DNA of 64,000 nucleotides from Papaver somniferum (taxonomy: Eukaryota > Streptophyta > Magnoliopsida > Ranunculales > Papaveraceae), in assembly GCF_003573695.1 (NCBI RefSeq), contig NC_039359.1, positions 95,539,275 through 95,603,274 of the forward strand, given 5' to 3'. Positions 11,565-23,715 of this stretch are shown one piece after another. Position numbers and translations under genes: made by a program. Below the pieces are notes generated by a model. That model searched no databases. It had not been told where the DNA came from and was given only the letters and a program-made list of their open reading frames with translations. Position 1 is the stretch's first letter. The number at the start of each line of letters is the position of its first letter.

Positions 11565-11954
11565 CCAAAAAAAAAGGTATTAATATATATATATATATAT
11601 ATGGAAAGTGCTTCACTAAGTAGGGAAAAAAAGTATAAGTATACATTTGAAAAACACCTCATTATTTACCAAAAAAAAGTAATGCTATATGAAAACAAAC
11701 TTGTAAGGATGAGCACTTTTTTCAAAGAAACAAAACATTACCGACTAACAGACAAAAAAAGGTATCAGTTTAACCTACAATGCTTCCCCAAACTTGATCA
11801 AGACCCCCTCGATCACCAGATGTAATTGTATTTCCTATACATCGAACATACATGTAGCGCCTCAAAATCCAGCTACTTAGAAATCTAAGAGACCATTCTA
11901 CATTATGAGGCATTAAGGATCTAAAATATATGTATCAGCAATAATTTAGAAGTT
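11565..11954. other. Non-coding stretch with (TA)n tract
   Basis: An AT dinucleotide run lies at about 11583-11601, followed by A-rich sequence. I see no gene or element boundary. Confidence 0.4.
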
Positions 11955-12483
11955 TGATAAGTGCCAAATTTACATGTTTAGATTGTCAAATCCATACGTG
12001 CTCTAGATATAATTCTTCATATTACTTGATATTACGCTTGTTTTTTTTTATCTTGTGTATCGTATTAGGTGAATCATCCAAAAGGAGCTACAAAGTAATT
12101 GAATTAACAAGGAAGTGAAGTATTACCAATGAAAGGAGAACCAACCACCAATTTCAACTCATTAATATTCAGGAGTTCTTAATAAAATCTTGAAGATGAG
12201 GAAAATATGAAGTGAACGTAATAAGAATGATGTTATTCCGAATTCGGACGAAGAAGTCACGAGAAAACAGTCGAGACGAAAAACAACGATCTACATCACA
12301 AGAATCGGCATTGCTATTAGCTATGTCGAATGTAACATTGTTCTGGGAAGAGAAGTCGTATTTTTGGCCCCTAGAATCAGTATTGCTCATAGGAACCGAA
12401 TATGATGACTAAAGCAAGTTTCGGAGCAGAGATTTGGAGTTATTTTGACCCCATAGTCTGCACTGTTCATTGGAATATACCAT
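11955..12483 (+). mobile_element. Possible gypsy-type LTR fragment
   Basis: A candidate LTR start TGATAAGTGCCAAAT at 11955 resembles the start of the LARD LTR on its own strand (TGATGAGTGCCAAAT). The sequence runs without coding potential until the copia LTR at 12484, which appears to truncate it. No matching end or TSD is visible, so this is tentative. Confidence 0.3.
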
Positions 12484-14667
12484 TGTTAGAGCACTGCTTG
12501 GTCAAACTCGCAAGCGTTGCTATCTCAAACTTGTTTGTCAATGTTAGTGATCAAAACTATAAGTCTTGATTTCTAGTCAGTCTACTTTTCGAGTAACATC
12601 TTACATGGTTTGTGTGATACAATCATTTGGTGTAGACTTGCAATGTTTCGTTATGATTATTTCAATAACTTGAAAATTGCTTTGATGCTAATAGTGTGTC
12701 AAAATGGCTATTGTCATCCTTTAAGAAAGTTTCAATGATTGAAATAAGAGTTTAGAACATTTAACCAATATTGGATTATGAACATGTTATGCACTCTTGA
12801 ATATAAGTGCGGGAACCATGGTGTGCATACCCGTATGCGTACCTGTTGGTTTGTGAATTCCAGGAACCTAAGTACACGTACCCGTACGCGTACTGGCGAA
12901 AGGTTTATGTCCGAGAATTTTTGCGAGGTTTGGAGGTATGCGTACCCATTCGCATATCGGCAAAAACCAAACTTGGTCCGGCTACTTAAGTATGCGTACC
13001 CGTTTGCATACTTGAGTTGTTAAAGTTCTAAAATCGATTGTGACATGAAATAATACATTTAGATAATAAGGAATGCAATCTTTGCAAACCGTGGCTATAA
13101 ATTCATGAATTGATTCAAGTGAATCAAACCGATTTTGCTTCAGTTGTGTTCTTGTATACTTCTATGAGAATATAACAATTGAACAACTCTTTAACTAGTT
13201 TCATTTGAGTCATTTGAACTAGTTATGGTTAAAATGAATAAGGTTGATATGAGAGTGTTCATATGGATAACTTCGGTTAACTACTGTTGATCCAAAATAG
13301 TGTACACCTTTAGGTACGGTTACTCAAACCTAAATGAAGGTACATTTCATTTGTGTATAACAAGTTAAGTTCGATCTAATGGTTGAAAGATATTAGCTTG
13401 AGTCTAATCAGGTTTTTATCTAACGGTGAATATTGAATGCTTTGTTACCAAGGTAACTTAAAAACCCTGATTTGAAAACTATATAAAGGAGAACTCTAGC
13501 AACCTAATCCTCGCACCTTCTGTGTGATATTAGTTACGACTAGAGTAGATTCTCCTTTAACCTTAGGTTTTTCACGAAACCCTGTAGGTTAACGACTTAA
13601 AGACTTCATTGGGATTGTGAAGCCAGACCCAACTATTTTCTCTATAGTTGCATGTTCTGATCTTACTTATACTATCGTGATTTAGTATTATCTTTGCTAA
13701 GATTTGCTTGAGATTTATCTCCGATAGGTAAGATTAAAAGAAGTCACAAACATCTTCGTCTCGTTGTTTGTGATTCCACGATATCTTGTTTCGCTTCCAT
13801 ACGATTAAGGTTATTGTGAGGTTATTGATAATACTAGGCTGTTCTTCGTCAATATAAATTCAGTTTATCAATTGGTTCCTGTGTACCTTGATTTATCAAA
13901 AGACGGAACAAAACTCGTAGGTATTTCTTTGGGAGACAGATTTATCTATTCCAATAGATTTTTCTGTGTGGCCTGAGTCGGCTTTAGCCTATCAAAAGAA
14001 AAAAAAACTTTTCTGTGTGAGACTGTTTTTATTTATAAAGCCTCTGACTTTGGGTCGTAGTAACTCTTGGTTGTGGGTGAGATCAGCTAAGAGAATCAAG
14101 TGCGTATAATCCTGCTGGGGTTCAGAGATGTAAGGAGCGCAACCGTACCTTAATCAGTTTGAGATTGATTAGGGCTCAAATACATTCCAGTCTGAAGTTC
14201 ATTGGTAGTAGGCTAGTGTCTGTAGAGGCTTAATACAGTGTGGTGTTCAAAGCTGGACTAGGTCCTGGGGTTTTTCTGCATTTGCAATTTCCTCGTTAAC
14301 AAAATTTCCGGTGTCGGTGTTATTTCTTTTCCGCATTATATTTTTTTATATAATAGAAATATCACAGGCTGTGTGTTAAAATCAATCAATTAGATAATCC
14401 AACCTTTGATTGTTGATATAAATTGATTGATACTTGAACATTGGTCTTTGGTACCGTTCAAGTTATTTATCTTATTCAATCGGGCTCGCAAATTCTATTT
14501 GTTTGATTGCGGATTGAATTGAGAAACAGAGATATCGCTCCCTGATATACTTTTTTATAGATTGGGTCTAAGTGTCTAGTTGATTCTGTTGAAAGTATAT
14601 TGGAGTTTGTCCTACTCAGATTGCCGAACGAAATATTGGGTATGGTTGTTAGACCCCCGCTTTTTCA
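12484..14667 (+). repeat. Sirevirus-like copia 5' LTR (copy B)
   Basis: It starts TGTTAGAGCACTGC and ends CCCCCGCTTTTTCA, and is immediately followed by a tRNA-Met primer site. Length is 2184 bp. It shares the start, the TATA box CTATATAAAGGAG (13479-13491), the AGACTTCATTGGGATTG and GGGTCGTAG words and the end with copy A, and in inverse orientation with copy D (59973-62411). Its upstream part (12825-13010) has four GTAC-rich palindromic motifs of the CGTACCCGTACGCGTAC type. Confidence 0.85.
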
Positions 14668-14682
14668 ATTGGTATCAGAGCA
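14668..14682 (+). other. tRNA-Met primer-binding site of copy B
   Basis: ATTGGTATCAGAGCA directly follows the LTR. TGGTATCAGAGC is the classic complement of plant initiator tRNA-Met used by copia and many gypsy elements. It shows that copy B is a 5' LTR and that the element reads rightward. Confidence 0.9.
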
Positions 14683-15007
14683 GGCAAACAATATAAACCT
14701 AATAAGTTTGTGTTTGACTGATCCTTAAAGTTTGTCCTTACGGGAAATCTCTTCGTAAAACTTGTTCTGGGAATCTGTAACGCACGCCAGAAGTCCTTAA
14801 AGACTGTTCAGAGCTTATTATCTACTAGACCTTTGGCCCCCCTAGATAATCTCTCCACATCTAAGACATTGGAAATCTTAGATAATGGAAAACATTCTAA
14901 AGGAAAAATTAAAAATTCTTCTAAGAAAAATCGCTCGAGAAAACGAAGTCAAAGCTCAAAGGTATGAAATCTCACTAGATTGCTTCTTAATCTTTTTTGA
15001 GGAATAC

Positions 15008-16389
15008 TGTGACGGACTGGAAAATTATGCCTTTGGCACGTTGCCCCGCAGGCCGTAACTCCCCCGGTGCGCCATGATGAAGCTACGATCCGGGCCTCAA
15101 AGCTAGGCAAATGCACGTCTATCTGCCCTTGCAAGCATGCTTGTGGAGCATGATGCAGCTAAATTAGCTTCCACACCGTTCCAAACTTACCCTTGTCCGC
15201 AAAAGGGTGTAAGGCCATAAGGCCAAGGCCAATGCACATTGCATGCATCACTGGCTTGCCTCTACGTAGGGAATTCATCACTGAATTTCCTATCTATCTG
15301 AGCAATCGTCGTACCGCCGAGTCTTGTCCAGGTGTGAGCCTTAGACTTTGGCATAGGCCGCACCAAGCCCTTGCCATTCCCTACCTTATCTCGTTTACCA
15401 ACTCTACGTAGCTTGATAGGAAGTATGAGCATCCACTTGCTGGCATGCAACTAAGCCTCATCAGGTATGGCCGCAATCATCTCTTGCGTCGAGCTACCGA
15501 TCCAGATGATATGAGAGGCTAGAATGTCGCAATCATCTCACAATTAGATGATATGAGCGACAAAGTGCTGGACCGGCAATGTTGCAACTTATTACGGATG
15601 CCTACGTACCCTTCCCTACTCTAAAAGGATCAAGCACAGACCGTAGTTCATCCACGAAGGGACAGAAGCTTAACCAACTCGTTTGCAAGGCCGTAGCCTA
15701 GCAAAAATGGTAATATCCTGGTCCGTAGGCCATTCCGTCAAGATGCACAATGCATCATCGGGTCCGCGACATGGCATAGTGATGCCTAAGCATAAAATGC
15801 CCTCTTCGCAAGGCTACACAGCTATAAATGAGCCTTAGGCATCATTTATACTCTTCCGGCTAAGCTATGAATCTTACTTGGTACATAGACCGCATATGCA
15901 CCTTCAACCAAGTACCCCTCCCTATATATGTCTTAATGGAATTTATACAAGTATGTTTATGGGATCAAATTGACATGCTTGCTTCACTGTTCATCGCAAT
16001 GATTGTGTTCATTCACAATGATTGTGTTACTTCGTAATCATTGCGTTATTTCACAATGATTGTATACAATGATTGCGCAACACTCGTTCAGCCAGCCCTC
16101 TCTGGCCTGATGCACAATGATTGTGCGATATTGGCTATAGGCCAATAACTTTCGTAATGTGCAATGATTACGCTGCAAGATCAAGGCCACCTACCCAACT
16201 GGCCTAATGCATCATGATGATGCAACATTGACCCTTGGCCAAATACCAAACATAATGCGTCATTTTGGCGCGACATTGGCCTTAAGCCAATCTACCGCGT
16301 ACCACGCAACAGAAGCTTTAGATGAAGCTTCATCTCAGGCCATGGCGCATCTTTTAGCATGCGCCATGCTAAAAACACAGGGTGTTACA
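15008..16389 (+). mobile_element. Solo LTR (copy C), gypsy/chromovirus-like ends
   Basis: It starts TGTGACGGAC and ends GGTGTTACA, and is flanked by a perfect 5-bp duplication AATAC (15003-15007 and 16390-16394). Length is 1382 bp. The base composition is richer in G+C than the surrounding element. It has no coding potential. The TGTGAC...GTTACA ends recall Tekay/Del-type chromovirus LTRs; that is from memory. Between 15990 and 16270 it carries a cluster of palindromic CACAATGATTGTG-type motifs. Confidence 0.85.
15994..16175. repeat. Cluster of CACAATGATTGTG-like palindromes in solo LTR C
   Basis: About seven variants of a 13-bp near-palindrome (CRCAATGATTGYG and its reverse form CGTAATCATTGCG) occur at irregular 13-50 bp spacing. 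They could be transcription-factor sites of the former LTR promoter. Confidence 0.55.
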
Positions 16390-16763
16390 AATACTATCAT
16401 GATGGATCTATTGACAAGGACCTATTTAAAGCTTTTGAAGGTGTTTTCAAATTCTTAGAAAAACTCAATTTGATTAAGGAAAAAAATTGTTATGATAAAA
16501 GTTTTCTATCTGTCAAATCATGTAAACATGATGTACAAACTAAACATGCTGTCAACCCATGTGAATTCAACAAATGGGATTCTTGTGGGTTTGGTGCAGG
16601 TTTTAAATATCAGAAAACGTTTTTTCCTAATCAGAAAAATGAGTTTAAAAGCTTTACTAACCCTGATTATCATCATTATTATGATCATATCACTGGTATA
16701 GTTCACAAATATCGACCGGAAACTGTGCATGAGGTTGACTCTGCACATCCTGCCTCTTGGTAA

Positions 16764-17216
16764 CAAGATTGGCTCTACCCCATTTGTATATAACTTAAGA
16801 TGGGCAAGTATCGATGTGATTTTTTTTGGACTTGGGTTAATTTCTCTTTTTTTTTCTTTAGAAAAACTCCTTGACTGATATTTTTTTTTCATTTTGTTCT
16901 TCTAAGGATAAGAGTATGTAGTTTTCCTACTCGCACTCTATTGTGTCCTCACAGGTTGCGATCCCTTGGTACTGAAATTTTAAAATCCTACATTTCTTTT
17001 GTGGGTCGCGGTTCAGAAACGGGTCAAATCCCATCTTTAGGTTTATAAAAGTAGTGGTACGCGTACCCTTCTTCTACCTCCCTTCTTGTCAGCGTACGTG
17101 AACTTTTCTAGGGTTCATGTATTTTCTCCATTAATCATCTTTGGAGATCAAAAAGTGAAAAGGGTCGTATCAAGTAAGTCTTCTTTTTCTCTAATCTCTC
17201 TCAATTTCTAGATCTC
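16764..17216 (+). other. Non-coding spacer before retroelement ORF2
   Basis: The stretch contains T-rich runs, a TATA-like TTTATAAAAGTAG (17041-17053) and a CGCGTAC word like those in the LTRs. It may be leader sequence for the next ORF. I see no gene. Confidence 0.35.
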
Positions 17217-18245
17217 ATGAGGAATTTCATGGTTTCAAAAAACTTGGGTTCTTCATATTCTTCTAGCATGAACTTACCTATAGATCAAAGTTCTATTAGG
17301 ATTATATTTGTCAATGATTCTTGTGGCAAGGCTTTTTAAAGGATTTCTTCTAATGGGTTTATTCTAGAAAAGAAATTGGATTTTGTTAGTGGGCATAAGA
17401 AAGATTTAATTTGTTTTGAAAAGTTTAATCTTGGAAATATCTTTGATGATCTTGGTGAAGGTTTTGACACTCTTACAAGAATCTTCTATGCTAACATCTA
17501 TGATGTTAATTACGAAGACATGGAATTCAAGACCATGATAAATAGACAACGGATTCTTGTCAATAGAGAGTTGATTTCAAGGATTACTAAAATTCCCTTA
17601 GGGAGTTTTCGCCTTCCAAGACCTAGTCATGAACGACCATCTTATGAAACCATTTCTAATGGTCTTTGTGGTAAGAGTGTTGATTGGAATAAAGGAAAAT
17701 TTCCTACTAATTATCTTAGTCTTGCCTTGATGTTGTTTGGAAAACTTGGTATATCAAATCTTTGTCCCTCCACGATTGATAATTCTCGTTGGAGTCGTGA
17801 GTTTGCAGAGTTGGTCTATTTCCTTGAATTGAGAACTCCAAGTCTCGACATTTGTGGGTTTATCATTTATCAAATGTTGTCGATGACGTCTTCCAACAAG
17901 AAGTTAGGCTATCCTTACTTGATTGAGCTAATTTGTCGCACCTTCTCCATTGCTCCCATTGGCAACTCCATTGGAACTCCCAAGCTTGTTCACCCTTGTA
18001 CTTTCAAACGTATGAAGGAAAATGCTTGCAAGAGACAAAGATGTGACACTCTTGTTGGATCATATGATTTTTCCTCCGTGAAGCTTGTTGATCAAATTCA
18101 CAATGGTGTTTGTAAAATTGATGCCAAGGTAAGGTGTGTGCAAGAACAATTACTTGTGATTGCTACTAAGTTTCCTGAAATCAAGGAGGACATGGATAAG
18201 ATTTGTACCACATTTATGGTCTCCGATGATGAAGATGATGATTAG
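17217..18245 (+). pseudogene. Retroelement-associated ORF, 'putative plant transposon protein' type
   Basis: An ATG at 17217 opens a frame broken by a TAA at 17337-17339. The same frame then continues to 18245, about 340 codons in all. The product has an FYANIYDVNYEDMEFKTMI stretch, then RILVNRELISRITKIPLG, and ends in an acidic tail (DDEDDD). This pattern, FYANL followed by a short beta-rich segment, is what I know from the Pfam 'putative plant transposon protein' family (Transposase_32), often found as an extra ORF of plant LTR elements. It lies downstream of ORF1 and in the same direction, consistent with belonging to the element that begins with LTR B. The in-frame stop makes this copy non-functional unless translation starts downstream of it. 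Confidence 0.6.
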
Positions 18246-19200
18246 ACTTTCATACTTTATCGGTTTTTATTGGTTTTTAGAGTTGTTTTTGATCTTGTCT
18301 TAGAAACTTCTTATGAGAATTTATTCTTGTGTTTTTAAGAAGGTTAACTAGGGTTTGGAATAGAAATTATTGTGAGTACACATAGCTATTGCCAACGTTT
18401 TTCATCTTGCAATGTTTTTAGAGTTATTTATTTAAATTCTAAGTTATTTGGAAGATGATTTTTGCAGTATTAATCTTTATGGTTTCATATATTGCAAATT
18501 GTTATGGGATATGTTGTTTACGTCCGTGAACCTTGACTGTCCCATATGTGCTCAAAAGTTATCTCTATTATATGTTGGAATGAAAGTATTCATAAAAGAT
18601 AGAATGAACTTTTGACAACAAAAGTTAAGCCTATTATGTCATTATGCAAATATTGATGGGAGATAGGATGAACTTTTGTTTGCAGAGATTAAGTCTATTA
18701 CATGTTATTGTGCAAACAATGATGGAAAATAGAATGAATCTTTGTTTATTCCGCAGTATTGGTCCATCCCGATCCACATATTTGTGTATATACTGTGTTG
18801 CTCCATAAGTTTTCTTATGTCGAGCATGACCAATTGAATTGATCATTTTATTTTGTGGTTAACTAGAAATAACCCGTGCCGTAATGACACTGGTTAAAAC
18901 GAAATCAATGTAACACGATTCTGATAAGGTAGTAGCTATATGGAAAAGATGGCATAAAAAAGTATGGAAAACCATCTTATCAATGATCATATGAGAAATT
19001 TTCTTACAAATAATTTTGATGGGTTAGATGGATGTGTGAGTTGTCGATGTCTAGTATTTCTTTCAAGTTCGAAATCTATAACTATAAGAATCTTAAATTA
19101 CAACATCCAAAGCTAACTTTGGCAATTTGGCTGCCACGTTTGTTTTTTGAATCAATTACCCAACATTATAAAATGTGAATATGAATTATCTTATTTATTT
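18246..19200 (+). other. Non-coding tail with degenerate ~67-bp repeats
   Basis: Two and a half degenerate units of about 67 bp start near 18594, 18661 and 18730. Each is built around ATAGAATGAACTTTTG followed by TTAAGYCTATTA. An imperfect hairpin (TAACCCGTGCCG...CACTGGTTAA) lies at 18867-18898. No 3' LTR matching copy B is found here, so the element's 3' end is missing or beyond recognition. Confidence 0.45.
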
Positions 19201-20390
19201 TCTTTAAATATTTGTTTAGATTTTATCTTTCTTGCGAGTCATCATGTTTTCTTGCGAAAATAACATGTACAATGCACAAAATCTATCATATAATAGTGGT
19301 AATCAATATGGTATTCAATCGCAAAGTTATGACAACTACCAACCATACCAGAGGTACAATCAAAACAAATCTTTTGGATATGATCAGTATCCTATGAAAC
19401 CTCATTGTTATTCTTATACATATCAACAACCTTATAACGGGTATATAAGTGAGAAACCACAGTGATGGAATAATAGTCATACTTCTAATCTTTTATCTTC
19501 TAAAGGTGAGAAGAAGTTGGATCAATTAATTCTTCAGTTAAAGGCCCATATATCCACTCCAGAACCACTTAATGAAGCCACAAAGCATGGAGAACAATAC
19601 GTTAACCGAATCTTACTACAATATATCTAACCAAACTCCTGATCGTTTTTATGATAATTCACCAATCCAAAAGGAGGAGACGTGGTCCGGAAATGTTGTG
19701 GTGAGCGAAAGTGTAGGTTTTTGAATAACGTCTTGACCAACTAATATTCCAAGCAATGGCACAACATCAACAAGGATTGAACCAATATACATAGAATGTT
19801 GATAAATCACTCCAAGGACTTCAATAAAATTTCCAAAACTTAAGAAAAGACCTTGATCAAATTAAAGAAGAAAAACCCAAAACTATTTTGAAATTCCCGT
19901 GGATAGTAATTTGATCGATAATAATTATGAAGATGAACAACCTTTCAAAATTCATTGTAGCAAAGATGAAGTCATTCTAACTTTGGATCATAATAACGAT
20001 CATTCGTCTATTCTATAGGAGAAGATTGAGACGACATATCTATTTTCATAAATGGTGTAACTTACATAAACGAAAATTTTAGAATCTGCGCCGAAGAAAA
20101 ATTTCTTGCAGAATGGCCCGATTCAGATGACGAGAGTGTTGAAAAGATGGTGAATGAGAGCGAAACCAATTTGATTAATTTCGTGGAAGACCCAATTTAA
20201 TTTCTTAGAAGACCCAATTGATTATAATGACGTTAAGACTTTGATTGCAACAAACACTGACAAAGAATAACTTTTAAAAAGTTTGATAGAAGACCACGAT
20301 AAACATGAGGTTCACCAAGAGATATTTTTTCAGAAGCAAAAAAAAAAAAGTTTCACAAAAAGGATATGTTTTGGGAAGTCAGGAGTTTAA
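19201..20390 (+). pseudogene. Degenerate retroelement-like coding remnant
   Basis: Short frames with a Tyr/Gln/Asn-rich segment (19232-19465) and an acidic segment containing AEEKFLAEWPDSDDESVE (about 20090-20160) are interrupted by many stops. I read this as decayed gag-like sequence, but I cannot name the family. No intact gene is present. Confidence 0.3.
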
Positions 20391-20520
20391 ACAAAAACCG
20401 TTGGATCAACTAGCTGTTAGGCCGGTTCCTACGGTAACTGGCTAAACCCTCCATTTCCCATGCCAACTGGCCTGGTAAACTGTCCGAGCCACTATGGGAA
20501 ATAGGTTAAGCGATGGAGTC

Positions 20521-20640
20521 TCCACCGCTCGGTGTTGTTTACACCGTTAGCGGTTTAGTCTCCACCATTCACGGTCGGTGCTCCACCTTCTATAAATACC
20601 ACCCTTTCATTCAGTTTTTCATTCACAAATTATTTTTCTT
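20521..20640 (+). promoter_or_regulatory. Promoter region of the PMD pseudogene
   Basis: A TATA box CTATAAATACC (20590-20600) lies 81-91 bp upstream of the first ATG. Upstream is a CCGCTCGGT/ACCGTTAGCGGT-rich block. A similar block with a TATA box occurs in inverse orientation upstream of the convergent SANT-like pseudogene (about 26850-27010). Confidence 0.5.
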
Positions 20641-23097
20641 CTTTCTCCCCTAGAGAGTATACCAGCGCGATTTCTTAAAAATGAGTAGTACCAAAACAAA
20701 TAGACAAAGGAAAAGAAACATGAAAGAAACAGGAAAAGTTGTTGCAGATAGTGATGTTGTATGGATTCACTATAAAGAGCAAGAGTTCGCTAATGTTAGG
20801 CAACTGGTTAGAGATGGTGTAACATCTACGCATTTATCTAACCATCCGGAGCAAGTTCTTTTACCCAAAGTAAGAGGTGGGTGGTCTGAGCTAACCAAAA
20901 TTTTTGAGTTACTCCCCCAACCTGTTCAAGAATCCTTGAGAAGATATCCTTGGCAGCGTTTATATTTCATGAAAGGGAAAAACCACCGGACTCAAATTGT
21001 GCGATTTCTTTGTGAACGTTTGTGGAACACTTCAAATACGTTTTTTTCAAGGATTTCTAGTGTGGTAAGTTCTATTTATTCCATTCAATAATTTAATTTT
21101 TAGTTCAGAAACACTCATTTTAGTTTTTAGAGATTCAATTTTTTAGTTTGATACAAATTTTAGTACCACATACAAAATCTAATTTTATGGCCATGTTGTT
21201 TTTAGGGTTCACACCGTTAGATTTGTATATGTTGATTGGAATAAAAAGTGAGGGTGACACAGTACAATTTAACCAATTAAGGTGGATATCACAAGGAAGA
21301 TGGAAAGAATTACTCCCCTTGTACGCAAATGATACTGAAGGAAAACTAGATTCAAGACAGATACACTCATTTGGATTAAGAGTGTCTGGGTTGAAGGTTT
21401 TTTTGACACGTTACCATGGCAAGGGGATAAAAAAACTGAAGATTATCCCGAGCTTGAACGTATTTTTGTATTATGGATGTTAGGTCAAGTTTTCCCCCCA
21501 ATGGTAGCTCAGTGTCATTAATTGGTTTTCTGGAATCTTTAGAAGATTTGACTAAAGAACCAAATTATGATTGTGGTTCTGCAATTTTAGCTGAGTTATA
21601 CATGTGTCTCAATGATTGCCCAGGTAAGAAGACAGATAGCATAAATGGATTTTGGGTCGTAATGGAGGTGAGAACTATTTATTAGATTTATTACCGAGTT
21701 GTCAAACTAGTGGTGAATGTACTAACACATTAATTTTCGTCAATGTTATTTTTCAGTATTGGTGGTATACTTACTTTACTGTCGCCGAACCTGATCTTCA
21801 TAATAAACGATTAATTTTTCCAGTCGTGTACAAGTACAAAGCTGAGAATTGGGTCGGTCAGATTAATGATGGTTAAAATGTCGCTGCTATGCAAAGGATG
21901 CAACAACTGTGCAGAACTAGTCTCAACATTACGTCAATGCCATATTCAGTAAGTAATGAGTTCCATGAACCAACGACACAAAATATGTTACAAATGAGCC
22001 TTAAGCGACTTTTGTTTTACAATCCAGTTATTGGTCAGGGTATTTGATACTACAGAGAAAGACATTTGTTTCAGCTACAAGGAAGAAAGATAAAATCTAT
22101 CAACCTGTTTCCAACTTCACTAATTTCACATGATGATTGGATAAAGTTGATAAACAATGGACAACCTTGGGAAGAAGCCGATGATTTGATCCAACAACCA
22201 GAAAATGAATATGATTATTTCAGTTGGTTTCAGAAGGTATGTAAGCTGAATATTGCTACTCAATCACAAAACTTAGGTAGTGTTGACTTTCCAGCACTAG
22301 GCAATTTTCCACTTGCAGATCTTCCATCCCAACCCCCACCACCGACGGGCGAACCATTTACGTACCCTAGTACGCAAATGGGGTCGTCAAGTATGCCTCC
22401 AATACCTCGGGAAGTCAGGACTTTATCACAAACTGGAGATGTTGTTACAGTTCCACTTACTAGTGAAGGTTTGCAGCAAAGCTATCCATACTATGGTGTG
22501 ATGGCATCACCAGAAGAGTTTCAGGATCGGTGTAACAATTATGATCTTTTTATCAATCAATTCCAGAATTTTCACTTGAGCCAGATGCAATCTTTGAGGG
22601 AGAGTTTGAGTTATGAATTTCTCGAGACTCCGGTAGCATCAAGTTCTCAAATGCCTGGTGGAAGTTGTGGAAGTGGGAGTCATGGAAGTGGGGGTCGTGG
22701 AGGTCGTAGAAGTCGGCAACGCACTCCAGCTATGATGGAAGAGAATATGGTGGAGGAAACTCAGATACAACCAACAACAACAAACTTGGGGATGGATTTC
22801 CAGTATCCTATTGGTTTCATTTCCCAAGGTCCTGTACTTACTCCTGATGGTGGACACGTCAATTTGGATGCATGTAGGAAATCTGTAATTTATACCTGTT
22901 GATGGTGGTTTTTAGCTTAGGGTTAAAATCTTAAAACCGTACAACTGACACGACGTCACTTTGACCATTAGCACATTTATTGAATCGATCAGCATGCCTA
23001 CGTAAGAATTACCAGGGTACCTTTTTTTTATGTGTCATGTTCCACGGCAGAACCCTTAACATTGACCGACATCATCTACGCCAAACCCTAATTCTCA

Positions 23098-23480
23098 TGC
23101 TACCGCGCCAAGGCATGCCAACCATGCCATCCGCACCACTGTTCCAATGACAAACCATGCCAACCACATATCCGCGCCAAGGCATGCCAACCATGCCAGC
23201 CGCACCACTGTGCCAATGGCAAACCATGCCAGCCACATCTCCGCGCCAAGGCATGCCAACCATGCCAGCCGCACCACTGTGCCAATGGAAAACCATGCCT
23301 GCCACATCTCCGCGCCAAGGCATGCCAACCATGCCAGCCACACCACGGTGCCAATGGAAAACCATGCCTGCCACATCTCTGCGCCAAGGCATGCCAACCA
23401 TGCCAGCCGCACCACTGTGCCAATGACAAACCATGCCAGCCACGTCTACCGCGCCAAGGGATGCCAACAATGCTAGCCGC
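23098..23480. repeat. 69-bp tandem array inside solo LTR E
   Basis: The phrase GCGCCAAGGCATGCCAAC recurs at 23105, 23174, 23243, 23312, 23381 and (one mismatch) 23451: five steps of 69, 69, 69, 69 and 70 bp. Because 69 is a multiple of 3, stop-free frames appear on both strands; they are artefacts and not genes. Confidence 0.9.
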
Positions 23481-23715
23481 ACCATGCGCCAATGGCATGC
23501 CAAACCATTGGCCCCACCATGCCAAACCATTGGCCCCACCATGCCAAGCCAACCACACCTTGCCTTGACCCCAACCATGCTAGATGCACCATGCGCCAAT
23601 GGCATGCCAAACCCTTGGCCCCACCATGCCAAGCCAACCACGCCTTGCCTTGGACCCAACCATGCTAGCCGCACTGTGCGCCAATGGCATGCCAAACCCT
23701 TGGCCCCACCATGCC
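23481..23715. repeat. Irregular ~85-107-bp repeats inside solo LTR E
   Basis: GCGCCAATGGCATGCCAAAC recurs with its AATGGC core at 23491, 23598 and 23683, that is 107 and 85 bp apart. An extra short duplication of the CCATTGGCCCCACCATGCC type near 23506-23545 accounts for the longer step. The words (CATGCC, GCCAA) are shared with both neighbouring arrays. Confidence 0.75.

Larger units (their letters stand above)
14885..16763 (+). pseudogene. Retroelement ORF1 (gag position), split by a solo LTR
   Basis: An ATG at 14885 opens 41 codons up to the AATAC target site (15003-15007). After the solo LTR and its second AATAC (16390-16394), the frame resumes at 16395 and runs to a stop at 16761-16763. 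The two parts keep phase once the LTR and one duplication are discounted, giving about 163 residues. The protein is charged and starts about 200 bp after the primer site, where gag should be. I see no CCHC knuckle, protease or RT, and I do not recognise the family. It was probably part of a non-autonomous derivative before the interruption. Confidence 0.6.

Noticed and set aside
15193..15450. Short frames at the 5' part of solo LTR C
   Set aside because: They lie within a TSD-bounded LTR on both strands and resemble no protein.
18867..18898. Helitron or MITE terminus at an imperfect hairpin
   Set aside because: Only one imperfect CCGTG/CAC(T)GG hairpin; no TC...CTRR ends, no TIR partner and no TSD found.
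23098..23480. CRISPR-like array
   Set aside because: Units are directly adjoining 69-bp repeats without unique spacers, in a plant LTR.
23072..23695. Long Trp/Gly/His-rich repeat 'proteins' on both strands
   Set aside because: Caused by a 69-bp tandem period (a multiple of 3) in an LTR. Similar-length frames exist on both strands.
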